Below are positions 50,873 through 62,714 of a stretch of DNA of 64,000 nucleotides, one piece after another. The notes beneath the pieces are model-generated. The model did no database searches. It was given only the letters and a program-made list of their open reading frames with translations, and had not been told where the DNA came from. A program made the position numbers and the translations under genes. The DNA is from Gnomoniopsis sp. IMI 355080 (lineage: Eukaryota > Ascomycota > Sordariomycetes > Diaporthales > Gnomoniaceae): the NCBI GenBank assembly GCA_027946555.1, contig JAPEVC010000115.1, forward strand, positions 53,641 to 117,640, in the 5' to 3' direction. The first letter of the stretch is position 1; each line of letters begins with the position of its first letter.

Positions 50873-53800
50873 ATGGATGTTTTTAAGTTTCGACAGGTAC
50901 ATTGTCCCCCATGCCATTATGTGTTTGGATTTATGAATTCAAACCCACAAGGACTAATTCAAACAATTCTAGAATTGTATTGACTTTTATCAATCAACAC
51001 CGACCAGATATGACCCTCAGCTCCGCAATGATGTCCGGCCAGATCAGTTGTCGAAAGAGCCCAAAGTACCTGTCATCAGGATCTTTGGCTCTACGCCGAC
51101 AGGCCAAAAAGTCTGTGCTCATGTTCATGGGGCATTTCCGTATTTATACATCGAGTATACGGGAAGCTTGGCTCCAGAGGAAGGTTAGCTCCTATAATCT
51201 GGATTTGATTTTGACGACACCATCCCTAACTGTGGATTTAGTTGGCGCATATATTTACCGGCTTCATCTCTCCATAGACCACGCCCTGGCTGTGAGTTAC
51301 CGGCAAGATACGTACAGTCACAAGGCCAAATATGTCGCTCGAATTACCCTCGCCAAAGGTGTCCCTTTCTACGGTTTCCACGTTGGGTACCGATTCTTCC
51401 TCAAAATCTACGTGTTCAATCCAATAGTCATGACAAGGCTGGCAGATCTACTCCATCAGGGAGTCATCATGAAGAGGAAGTTTCAGCCATACGAGGCGCA
51501 TCTACAGTACCTCTTGCAATTCATGTGCGACTACAACTTATATGGGTGCGACTACCTCGAGAGCAGTAAAGTGAGATTCCGCTCCCCCGTGCCCGAGCAT
51601 GATGGAGATGACGAAAGTTCCTTGCATATTTGGCACAGCCAATCGATTTCTCGAGACAGCATTACCGATGACTACACTCTTCCTCGCTCGAGTCACTGCT
51701 CGATAGAGGTTGACATCTGCGTCCAAGATATTTTGAACCGCAAGGCTGTGAAGGAACGGCCACTCCACCATGACTTCGTCGAGAAAGACCACTCGGTACC
51801 GGCGAGCATGAAGCTGGTCCACAGTATGGCTGGTTTGTGGAAAGATGAGACAAAACGGAGAAAGCGACGCATGAATATCACGAACCCCGGAAGCAGCCCA
51901 TTCCCTCCGGAGGTGCTGGTCTCCATGTCAGCAGATCCTCGGGAATCCCAGCCGCAGGGCTGGATTCATGAGGAAGAGTACACTGAGGCCATCAAGGAAC
52001 TAGTGGGTGATGAGGCCAGAACTGGCGATATGAAACCGTCTTTCGAGAACTTCGTCCAGCGCAGGGAGTTGGAAGACACCGTCAACACCATGCTGCAATC
52101 CGTCGAAGACTTGTTCCCGCACAACTTGCTGCCTGCTTTGGGTCTTTCTCAACAGGCTCTGGACCAAGATCAACATCCTACGAGCAGCATTGAAGTGGAT
52201 GGGAAAGGAATCCTCTCAGCTCAGAGTGAAGATGAGGATCTCTTTCCGGAGGACTCTGATGAGGAGATGTTCCACCAGGCTATGCTCGCCCAAAAAGAAG
52301 CTCAGCGGGCACCGAATATCAAAAATGAGCAGCCAGCGGCTCAGGTGCTCCCGCAAAAGATGACCATTAACAACTTGGTATCCTCAAAGCCGTTAGTGAA
52401 GCACACTCCCATTGTGCCGGAGCCAAACTCAAAGAATGTCGCAAGTCTGCCCACAGTCTATGGTTATCCCATGGGTGTTAGCTTCAGTGGCCAAAAAACA
52501 GGAAGACTGCCAGTCGTTCCCATCGCGGAAGAGCTCATTGAGGCCGCTGACAAAGAAGGCTTGATCAGCAAGAGTCCTGCTGTCCATGAAACGTCCACTA
52601 GCGACACTGTTACCTTAAAGCGTACCAGAAGTCCATCTCTGCAAGTATCTGGCGCCAAACGGCCAAGAGTAGTGGCAACAAGTGCACCCGTCTCATCAGG
52701 GGTCACGCTGGTCAACGGTGATGCAAAGACTTCTGCGGCTCAGTCCACAGCCGCAAACACGCAGCGACGTGTAAGATTTCAGTCAACACCACCCGCGAAA
52801 CCCGCTTCCAATGGAAGCCGTGCCAAGAAGCAGCAAGACAACCAAAGACTCAGTTTTGGTGTCGTGAAGGATCCATCCGACCCAGACACTGTACTGCGCC
52901 TCAGCCAACAAAGTGGCTCGCAGAAGAGTGACGACGAATCATCGAAGTCGAGCGTACAGCTCGAGAAGCTCTCACACTCGGCTGAAGGGACATCTCCAGT
53001 CACGCCTAGTCCCGTGAAGTCGTACAACCCTACCTCGTCACCACCTTCTATTCGAACTCCTGTTCCAAATTCAAAGCAGTCATCGAAATTGCTTCCAAAG
53101 GACCTGGGATCCATGGTTTGCGTACTCGACTTGGCACCTCCATCGGCAGCTGAAGTTCTCACGTCTATGCAAGAAAACGGTCTCCCGGATATTATATATC
53201 AGGACGCATTCTACAGCCAGGAGAAAGATGTACCTCCAAGGATGAGAGAGTATGCGGGACGAGAATTTCGTCTCGAAGGGAACACCTTGCCATTCCTGCC
53301 CGAGTTTGACCCGACTGGTCAATCACCAGCTACATTTGGGATCAGTATAGAGCCCGACCCAAACAACAAAAGCAAAACGGATGTCGTTTACCAAAGAAAA
53401 AGCCGCCAATGCTCACTACGTAGCTGGGAAATTGCAGATCCTCCACCGACTTTTGATGAAGTTGAAGGGTGGTGGTCAGCCAAGCAGCAAAGAGACGCTC
53501 AGAATGTATCAAAGAGTATACCAAAATTAGGAATAAAGGCGACACAGAAGCACTTTCTATCTCAGATCGTTGGGGCCACACCCAAGAACAAGCACGGTTT
53601 CAAGTACTCACAGAAGAAGCGCACAACGAGCGTACAGCATGAGGCCCAGTACATGAGCACCTTGAGTCTGGAGGTCCATGTCAATTCAAGAGGGAAGCTT
53701 GTTCCCAATCCCGAAGAAGATGAAGTTCAATGTATATTCTGGGCCACCAAATCGGACGAAAACTTCCAAGAAGGCAGTCAATTGGACGACACTACTGTGT

Positions 53801-56232
53801 GTGGGATCATAGTGGTCTCAGAGGATGGCAAATTGGCGGAGCAGGTGCGCAAACAACTGCAGTTCGAGATCATGGAAGAATCTTCCGAGCTCGATGCAAT
53901 GGTGCGGATGGTTGAGGTTGTCAGAAGCCATGACCCAGATATTCTCACAGGTTACGAGGTACACGGCAGCTCGTGGGGCTACCTAATCGAGAGGGCCAGG
54001 CATAAGTACGACTACAATCTCTGCGACGAATTTTCCCGCATGAAGTCGCAATCTCATGGAAGATTCGGAAAAGATGCTGACCGTTGGGGTTTCAACACCA
54101 CCTCGACCATTCGCGTTACTGGCCGCCACATGATCAACATATGGAGGGCTATGCGTGGTGAGCTCAACCTTCTTCAGTACACCATGGAGAATGTTGCATG
54201 GCATCTGCTTCACCGACGTATTCCGCACTATACACACCAGACTTTGTCCAATTGGTACACCAACGGTCGACACAGAGATCTGGCCAAATGCTTGCGTTAC
54301 TACACGACGAGGACGAAGATGGACATTCAGATCTTGGAAGAAAATGAATTGATACCTCGCACGAGCGAACAGGCTCGCTTGCTTGGTGTTGACTTTTTCT
54401 CTGTCTTCTCCAGAGGGTCACAGTTCAAAGTCGAGTCTATCATGTTCCGAATTGCGAAACCCGAAAATTTTGTCCTCGTCTCCCCGAGTAGGAAGCAAGT
54501 CGGTGGCCAGAATGCTCTCGAGTGCCTGCCTCTTGTCATGGAGCCACAGAGTGCCTTCTACAACAGCCCGCTGCTTGTCCTAGACTTCCAGAGTCTATAC
54601 CCCAGCGTCATGATTGCGTACAACTACTGTTACTCGACCTTCCTGGGGCGCATCGTGAACTGGCGGGGAACCAACAAAATGGGTTTCACAGAGTATAGAC
54701 GTCAAGAGAAACTACTAGAACTGCTCAAAGACTACATCAACATCGCCCCGAACGGCATGATGTATACTAAAGTTGAGATCCGGAAGTCTCTGCTCGCCAA
54801 GATGCTCACGGAGATCCTTGAGACCAGAGTCATGGTCAAGAGCGGTATGAAGCAAGACAAAGACGACAAGACCCTGCAGCAGCTTCTCAACAATAGACAG
54901 TTGGCCTTAAAGCTTCTAGCGAATGTCACATACGGGTACACCTCCGCTTCATTCTCCGGGCGCATGCCCTGCTCCGAGATAGCGGACAGCATCGTTCAGA
55001 CTGGCCGTGAGACCCTGGAGCGCGCCATTGCATACATCCATTCAGTCGAAAAATGGGGCGCCGAAGTCGTCTACGGTGATACTGACAGTCTATTCATATA
55101 CCTCAAGGGCCGTACGAAAGACCAAGCTTTTGATATCGGAAACGAGATTTCCAAAGCCATTACCGATATGAACCCGCGGCCCATCAAGCTTAAATTTGAA
55201 AAGGTCTACTACCCATGCGTACTTTTGGCGAAGAAGCGCTACGTAGGATATAAGTACGAGAGCCGCGACCAGGTCAAGCCCGACTTCGACGCCAAGGGCA
55301 TCGAGACTGTCCGCCGCGATGGCACCCCTGCCGAGCAGAAGATTGAAGAGAAGGCCCTAAAGCTTCTTTTCGAGACCGCTGATCTCAGCCAGGTGAAAGA
55401 ATACTTTCAAACACAGTGCGACAAGATCATGCGCGGACAAGTCTCGGTACAGGATTTTTGCTTCGCGCGCGAGGTGAAATTAGGAAGCTATTCCGATAAG
55501 GGTCCACCGCCACCGGGCGCCCTAATTTCCACTCGGAAGATGCTCGAAGACGCTCGTGCCGAGCCGCAGTATGGCGAGAGAGTGCCATACGTGGTAATCA
55601 GCGGGGCACCGGGTGCGAGGCTCATTGATCGTTGCGTGGCGCCGGAGGACCTGCTGGACAACGACCACTGCACGCTCGATGCGGAATACTATATCACCAA
55701 GAACCTCATCCCGCCGCTCGAACGCATCTTCAATCTTGTTGGAGCGAACGTTCGCCAGTGGTACGACGAGATGCCCAAGGTGCAGCGGATCAGGCGCATC
55801 ACGGACGGGGCGGTAGACGGCGCGAAGAAGAAGTTCACGCTTGAGAGCTACCTCCGCTCAGCGAGCTGCGTGGTATGCGGCACGAAGATCAAGATCTCGG
55901 GCGGTCCTGGCGCCGCCGCCCCCGCGGCGAGGAACGAGGACAACACCACGCCGCTCTGCAGTCGGTGCAAGCGCGACGTGCCTGGGTCAATGCTGAAACT
56001 GCAAACGCGGCTGAACCTAGAACAGAAGAAGTACATGGAAATTGTCAAGGTTTGTCAGAGTTGCGCGGCGCTGTCACCGCTGGATGAGGTGCTGTGTGAC
56101 AGCAAGGACTGTCCTGTGATGTACTCGCGACTGAAGCAATTTTCGAAGTTGCGGAATGAGAGAGGAGTCGTGGACCCGGTAGTGAGCAGGCTTGCCAGGT
56201 TAGGAGTCGGCCCCGAGGAGCTGGAGTGGTGA
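50873..56232 (+). CDS. rev3: DNA polymerase zeta catalytic subunit Rev3
   Basis: A B-family translesion polymerase that extends from lesions and drives most damage-induced mutation, with Rev7 and Pol31/Pol32. Three exons, 50873-50896, 50973-51183 and 51242-56232, give 1741 residues. Exon 1 is only 24 bases (MDVFKFRQ) and joins NCIDFYQSTPTRYDP; exon 2 carries VPVIRIFGSTPTGQKVCAHV and joins VGAYIYRLHLSIDHALA. A disordered region spans about 370-750. The exonuclease-like domain has SLE at 887-889 where proofreading polymerases have D-x-E, so no proofreading is expected. Polymerase motifs: A, DFQSLYPSVMIAYN (D1193); B, NVTYGYTSASFSGR (from N1306); C, YGDTDS (D1358, D1360). At the C-terminus are CysA (C1621, C1624, C1651, C1654) and CysB (C1683, C1686, C1697, C1702), the latter expected to hold a 4Fe-4S cluster that binds accessory subunits. 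Confidence 0.97.
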
Positions 56233-57199
56233 ATCGGTTTGTCTGCGTCAAGAGAGTTCAAGTCAGGCTTGTAAGGCAAATTGCCGGCAAAGCATCCAGG
56301 TTGGCGAGGATTTCATTTGTCACTTTTTGTGTGTGGGTCTAAAAGGGGCCGGGATGATACCACGGCGCAAATAGGCTGGACGGGAAGGGGTTTGGCCCCT
56401 CACATGGGAAGGCATACGGGATCAAGGGCTGGCATAGAAGCGTTCCAGGGCAGGATGGAATGGACGGCGCAAGGTAGCCCATACACGAAGCACTGATGTG
56501 CAACTCACAATGTGTTCCAATCTGCAAATGGTGAAACAGTCATCATTGTAAGACTGTCTTTCTGTCTGAAGCCCCTAATGTCCTCGGTCACACGCTCCGA
56601 CAAATGAGAATATCCCCCTTAGTCCTCTCCCTCCCTTGATCACAATTGCAAAAGTCAATCTCACATCGCGATGTATAAACGGAAAACAAAAGTCTAACTC
56701 CGTAACCGTTTCTTGTCACCCATGCCGGATCTGTTACAAGCGATGACAAAGACATTAGGAAAGGAAGAGAGCTAGACAGAGAGGAACATGGAGCTGGTGG
56801 ATGAGAGATTTGTGCATCACATCGCAGAACGCAGGTCTCACATAGTCCATCCTGACCGTGTCATCAGCCATGCTCAATCTGCAAGCTTCTGGAGCAAAAT
56901 GCCACATTAACAATGCGCCTGATAACAGACAAACAGACAATGCCACAAGACACAGGACGATGAGATAGAAAGAAGAATGAAATCATGGTAGAGACCGGAT
57001 TGTTTGTTTGCAACAAGAGGTATCATAATAGCAAGACCCGTATTGTGGCTGCATTCCACTTCCAGGAAAATTCATATCCGCGGTCTGCTAGTTGCCGTAC
57101 ATGCTTCGGTATTTGGTGCTTTCGGTAAGACAAGAAAAAAAATTGGTGTATCAGCGAGTGATTGTGTGTATGGCTGTTGTAGACTCAGTGTCTTCAAAA
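56233..57199. other. 3' flanks of convergent rev3 and apsA
   Basis: 967 bases between stop codons. Frames are 71 codons or shorter and look like chance. This is expected to hold both 3' untranslated regions. Confidence 0.7.
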
Positions 57200-60100
57200 T
57201 TATGCCCTGGACCCGACGGTCCCAACCGATGGCGCCATGGACGGCGCTGGAGTGCCCGAGCGGCTTGGATGGCCGTGGATCGTCGTGTGGCTGTGGCTAT
57301 GAGGGCCATGAGGCCGCTTCTTCGCCGTCAGAGTGCCTACGTCGTGTTTTCCTTTTCGTGGATGTTAATTTTCGCCTGGTAATGTGCAAAGGGGCTTTAG
57401 AAATTGGCTTACCATCGCAGCACGCCCTGACGTTATCCAGCCGATCCGCTTCCCGATCCTGCCTCTCGTACATGATTCGCAGCTCCTCTGCGCTATCATG
57501 CACGTCATTGTTCGAATACATACTGTACTGATCCTTCAGCCCACTGCGGCTCCGCAAGCTCAACGTGTCGTGAGTAGACTTCCAGTACCCACTCAGCCGG
57601 CCTGCAAGCGACGGTCGCTGTGCGCTGCCCGTCGAGACGGCTTTCTTGTGGCTGGGAGTTAGAGTGGGTACGTCGAGATTGATGGAGGAGGCCTCAACGC
57701 GAGTAGCGCGAGAGTTGAACGAAGAGATGGACGGAGCGCTGCCGCGGGCGCCGGTGCCGCTTGTCGTCTGGCGGCCAAAGGAGGGGTTGAACTCGTCAAC
57801 ATCGTCCCTCGTAATGCCATTGACCATCTCCTCGGTGTCTTGATGGCCCTCGTCGTTGGTACGGAGCAGGAGGTAGGATAAAGCGTTGAACCAGGTCTCG
57901 TGCCGTTGCCCTGTCGTACAGGTGAACTTGACGCTTCGGCCTGGTGCAATGATGATAAGACTCTTCCGGTGCAAGCCTGGAGGCATGGGGTTGTCATCAG
58001 TAACGACGCGCACTGCCTCAATGGGCACACTCTTAGCTCGGAGCTCAGAGCGACCGGCATTCGTAGGGTCACGATCGCTCCAATAGAGAGTACGAGTGTA
58101 TGGGTGGACCCAGAAGTAACGACGATGTCTCTTCTCAGACATCTCGCCACGGCCCGTCTTTCGCGTGTATTTCCAGAGATATTCACCAATCATGGTCTGA
58201 GTGATGGCTTGAATCATGCGCGGGTCAGTGTTGGGCCCGAAGCCAGCCTCCATGCCCATTCCCATGCCATTTTGAATATTGAACCTTTGGTCAACCTCGG
58301 AAGCAAAAGACGACACAGAGGACTTTCGGCTCCTCGCGCCGTACCTAGTTGGCGATTGAACATCGGCTGTGCCCAACGTGTCGGGCCGAAGCGCTAGATC
58401 ACCCTTCGCAGACGCGCTGGACATTGGTGTTCGGGGCCTGTTCATCGGGTTTTTAAAGGCAGAAGCAGGGAACAGCGGCGGCGGCATGCTACCTATAGTT
58501 CCCTGGCCGCTGTTGGCGGTGCCAGTCCTTGCAGCCTCAATAACCTCCTTATGGTTCGGCGGCAGTGGTGGCGCATTCTTCAGCGAAGCACGGGTGCTTG
58601 TTGCGCTACCCGGTCGGCGCAGAGCACTGTCCGCAGCATTCTCGACAGCAGCATCAACCATCTTGCCCTTGGACCGAATAGGACTCTTTAAGCTCTCATC
58701 AGACCTTCGAACTCGGACGGTGCCTGGCGTTCCCATGTCGCTGGCGCTGACTATTGAATCTGACCTGTGATGACCAACGGATAGCAGGTGTCTATCCTTG
58801 GCGTGGAACATCTGGTCAATTGCATCGGCGGTAAGGGCAGTCTGAGCGCCCGAATCAGACATCTGAGTGGGAGCCTTGCGGGCTGGCTTGACTTCCGAGT
58901 TGTTCGAGATCTCTTTGAAGGGCCGCTGGGACTCAGGCGTCTCTGTAGAAGGAGAGGCATTTAGAGATTGTCTCGTCTCGTCCTCAGCAATTTCGATTGT
59001 TTCCGACTCCTTCTTCTTGCGTGGCGAGGTCGAACCAAAGATGCCCCTTGTCACTGGTGTGGCAGGCCGGTCTTCCTCTTCGCGTGGAATGATGAAAGCA
59101 TTTCTTTTCGGGCTCCTTGGCGAGATAGGCTCCGTGTCCAGAGACTCGATGGAAGAGAATCCCAAAGGCGGCAGTGAGGAATGGCGACCGAAAATGGGCG
59201 ACTCTGGCTCGACGGGATGAGTCTCGAGGGACTCAATCGTCGAAAATCGAAGCGAGGCAGGCGCCAATTTCTGTGAAATGACCTTCTTGATTACTGGTGC
59301 GACAGGCTTGACGTGCTCGGACAGAATGGCCGAAATTGACAGCGTTGGGGGAAGCACCACAGGTTCCGTCTTGGGCTCTATGTGCTCCGATATGATAGAA
59401 GATACGGCCAGCGTTGGCAGCGGCACCTCAGGCTCAGGCACTGGAGCAAGATCCTCCACTGCGATGGAAGACATTTTCAGTGTCTGAGGAAGTGGCATGG
59501 GCTCAGCCACAGGCTCAATATCCTCGCTAGAAAGACCAGAGAAAGATAGCTCTGGTACGGGAGGGCCGGGGGCTTCCACGTATTCGACGACACGAACTAT
59601 TTTTGGTTCCGGCTCGGGTTGAGCTACTGGCTCTACTTCTGCGGAAGAAACTAGAGAGAGAGCCAGCACTGGAGGTGCTGGTCTGGGAGCCTCCACATAT
59701 TCTACCACACGCTCGACAATACGCTCGATCTTAGGCTCGGGCTCGGGCTGAGCCACCGGCTCCACATCCGCGGAAGAAATTGAAGAGAAAGCCAGCACTG
59801 GAGGCGCTGGTTTGGGGGCCTCCACGTACTCTACCACACGCTCGACAACGCGCTCAATGCGAGGCTCGCGCTCAGGCTCGCGCTCAGGCACGACCTCCGC
59901 AGAAAAGACTTCAGATAAAGCCAGCTGTGCGGGTGGTGGCTTTGGAGCGTCGACGTATTCAACCACACGCTCGATCCGTGGCTCGGGCTCAGGGACAGCA
60001 AGGGGCTCAATCTCTGAGGCCAAGATCGCAGACTGAGACAACTCTGGCGGGGCTGGCTTGGGAGCCTCCACATACTCCACGACACGAACGATCTTGGGCT

Positions 60101-62714
60101 CTGGCTCAGGCGTAGAGATCGGTTCCGAATCAACGGAAACCATTGACGATATTGCCAACGCTGGTAAAGGCTTCTCAGGCTCGGCCAGAGGCTCCACGTG
60201 TTCTGCAAGAATGGACGATACAGACAGTGCGGGAGGCAGCACCACTGGCTCTGCCACAGGCTCAACGATTTCGGCCACCATGCGAGACATGCTGAGGGTT
60301 GGAGGCAGTTCCTCAGGCTCAGCAACTGGCTCAATGTGTTCAGAGAATATGTTGGACAGATCAAGCCTGGGAGGCAGAACGGGTTCGGGGTCAGGCTCAG
60401 CTACAGGTTCAACCTCCTGCGAGTAGACATTGGAGACGCTGAGTTGTTGCTCGTCGATGGGCTCAGTCATCGTGCCACTGTCCATCATGACTACCTTGGG
60501 CATTGTTGGCATAGCCGGTAGGAGACCTCGCGGCGAAATGATAGAGCCTCTTGCAGTCGATGCTGGTGTCATCGAACGGAGGCTTCTGACACCGGGCGTT
60601 TGAATTGTGGAATCCTCATCGCTGCCTTCAAGATCTCCAAGCTCGGCAAATAAGCTTTGCTGGGGGAGATTGTGGGCACTCGAGAAGCTACCACTGAGCT
60701 GGCTGGCAGGGCTACGCTGGTAGCCACCCTCTTCGCTGAATTGCCTAGAGCGCCGAGACAAGCTACCGCTGATGCGATTGCGCACCTTTTGATGTTGCGA
60801 CGTCGGGGTCCGTGTGATCGTCGCATCCATGTAGTCCTCGTCTTCACTGCCCGATGTAGAGGCAGTGCTCTCATACGAGTAAGTCTGGCTTGAAGAAGCG
60901 AAAATGGGCGCCCTTCTTTGTTGTGCGTGGGCTCTGTTCGCTCCAGCTCTTTTGGCAGGACTCTCGGTCTCCGTATCCTCCGAGTCGAAATCTTCGAGAC
61001 CGGTTTGGAAATCCTCAGTCTCAGTGCCACGTTCACGTGCGGTTGCATAGGCATCAGTACTGTCAAGTGCTTCCGCGTCAAAATCGTCCGCCTCAGTAGA
61101 GGGAATAGGAATATCAGCAGCCATCCGAGCCAGCATCAGTGGGGATCCCCTGACGGTAGTGAGTTCCTCCCACTCAGGATCCTCGAGAATCTCAGCCTTG
61201 ACGGCACGAGCAGTTCCTAGCTTGTCCCTGTTCGCAGGCTTCTTGAACTCACGAGACTTGGCTTCACGGGCACGCTTCTGATGCGGACGCTCCACAGGGT
61301 CACTGCGCAGTTTCTCGATCTCGTCCCTAGCATCCTGGAGCATGCGCTTCAATTCGAGCTTTTCGGTCTTCTCTCTGTGGACATTGGTACGTAGACTTTG
61401 AATAGTCCTTTGTGCGTGCTGCAAAGATGTCTTGATAGTTTCGGTTTCGAGCATGGAATGTCTGGGCGTAGGCTTAATTGGTGATGGCGGCGGAGAATGC
61501 TCCGGTGTCGCGTTCCCGCCGGCATTCTCCAAGTCGTCCTCGCTACTTCCGGATGGAGTGTTGCGTTGGCTGGTCCGTCCCCTTTCCACCGAGATAGCTT
61601 TCGCAAGTTCTTGGTTTTGACTAGTCAACTCATCGATCTTGCGCTGCATTGCCACACGCTCGCCCTCCGCCATCACAGCATTGCGCTTGGCAGTACCTAG
61701 CTCAATGTCATGATGCTTGATAGCTGCTGCATGTTCTTCAGCCAATCTGGTGTGGGCGGTCTTGATTTCATCCAGCTCGCGCTGCGTGGCATTTTTGTCG
61801 GCTTGGAGCGCATTGAGAGAATGGGACAGTTTCTTTTCCCGGTCGGCAGCCTCTTTTTGACCCGCAATCAGCTCCTGAATCTGCGTCTCAAGGTTCCAGT
61901 TTTCGTCCTTGTAGCGGCTCTCGCTCTCGTCCAAATTCCTCATGCGCTGTTGGAAGCCTTGTACCTCCTGCTCCAGACCCGACTTCTCCGACTTCACATC
62001 TTTCAGTTCTATTTCGCGTTCCTGCAACAGTCCTTGCAGATTCCGCACTTGAGTAATAAGGGATGTGCTGATTTCAGCGGCGAACTCGATATCGTGAATG
62101 CGGTTGGCAGGTTGGTTGCGTGATTTGCGATTCGGGACGCTGAACTTGCTTGGAGAACCGGTGGCCATGCTTTCGAACTTTTCGAACTTGGAAGGGCTCA
62201 TAGACCTCTGCAGCCATACGTTAGTCAAGCTTAGTTTCGGGTATCAAGAACGCTGACTTACCCTGACGGCATCTTTGCTAGGAGTGAAGGGCAGGACCGT
62301 GTTAGCCTCGCTACTAGGGACACGAGACTTGGGCAAAAAGGCCCTTGCACTTTCCCTGGCCACTTCGTTGAAATCCTTCTCTATCACCGTGAGTTTTTGC
62401 TTGAGATCTGGAGAGAGTTCGTCCTCAGCCTCAAGCTGTTCCACTTCCTTCAGTCTGTCGGCAAGCTCCTGTCGCTGTTGCACGAGAGCTGTTCCCAGTT
62501 TTCCAGCCTCCGCCATGCGCCGTTCGGTGTCAGCGAGATGGGCTTCGAGAGCGCGCTTGGCGGAGGTGGGTGAGGCGCCAGGGCCGAGGGCAAAGGTATC
62601 ACTGTCGAAGGCAGCGAATCGATGGGCTTGGGAGTCGGAGGTGACGAACGGGTCGGGCTCATTTTCCTGGCCGATGACCAGCGACGGCTTATCGGAAGCC
62701 ATCGAGGTAGCCAT
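57200..62714 (-). CDS. apsA: ApsA/Num1-type cortical nuclear-positioning protein
   Basis: Members sit under the plasma membrane and anchor dynein to move nuclei along microtubules. Three exons on the minus strand, 62714-62262, 62207-57413 and 57336-57200, give 1794 residues. The N-terminal half has long coiled coils (for example ALVQQRQELADRLKEVEQL and HDIEFAAEISTSLITQVRNL), the membrane or mitochondria-binding part in Num1. Residues about 745-1135 are 13 degenerate repeats around a xEPVAEP core. The PH domain is at about 1490-1602 (GEYLWKYTRKTGRGEMSEKR, HRRYFWVHPYTRTLYWSD) and binds cortical phosphoinositide. The last exon was found by family resemblance: after VRACCDG the acceptor at 57336/57337 opens a His-rich tail, HGPHSHSHTTIHGHPSR, ending VGSRA. 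ATG 62714 is chosen for its ACC ATG G context; an upstream in-frame ATG at 62741 would add nine residues. Confidence 0.93.
59260..60430 (-). repeat. Coding repeat array inside apsA
   Basis: Thirteen degenerate tandem units share a [VI]EPVAEP core. Outer units are short (about 25 residues, with LPPTLSxSxxxxEH). The five central units (5-9) are longer because they carry an extra RVVEYVEAPKPAPP block. The DNA of neighbouring central units is similar enough to make unequal exchange likely. Confidence 0.85.
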
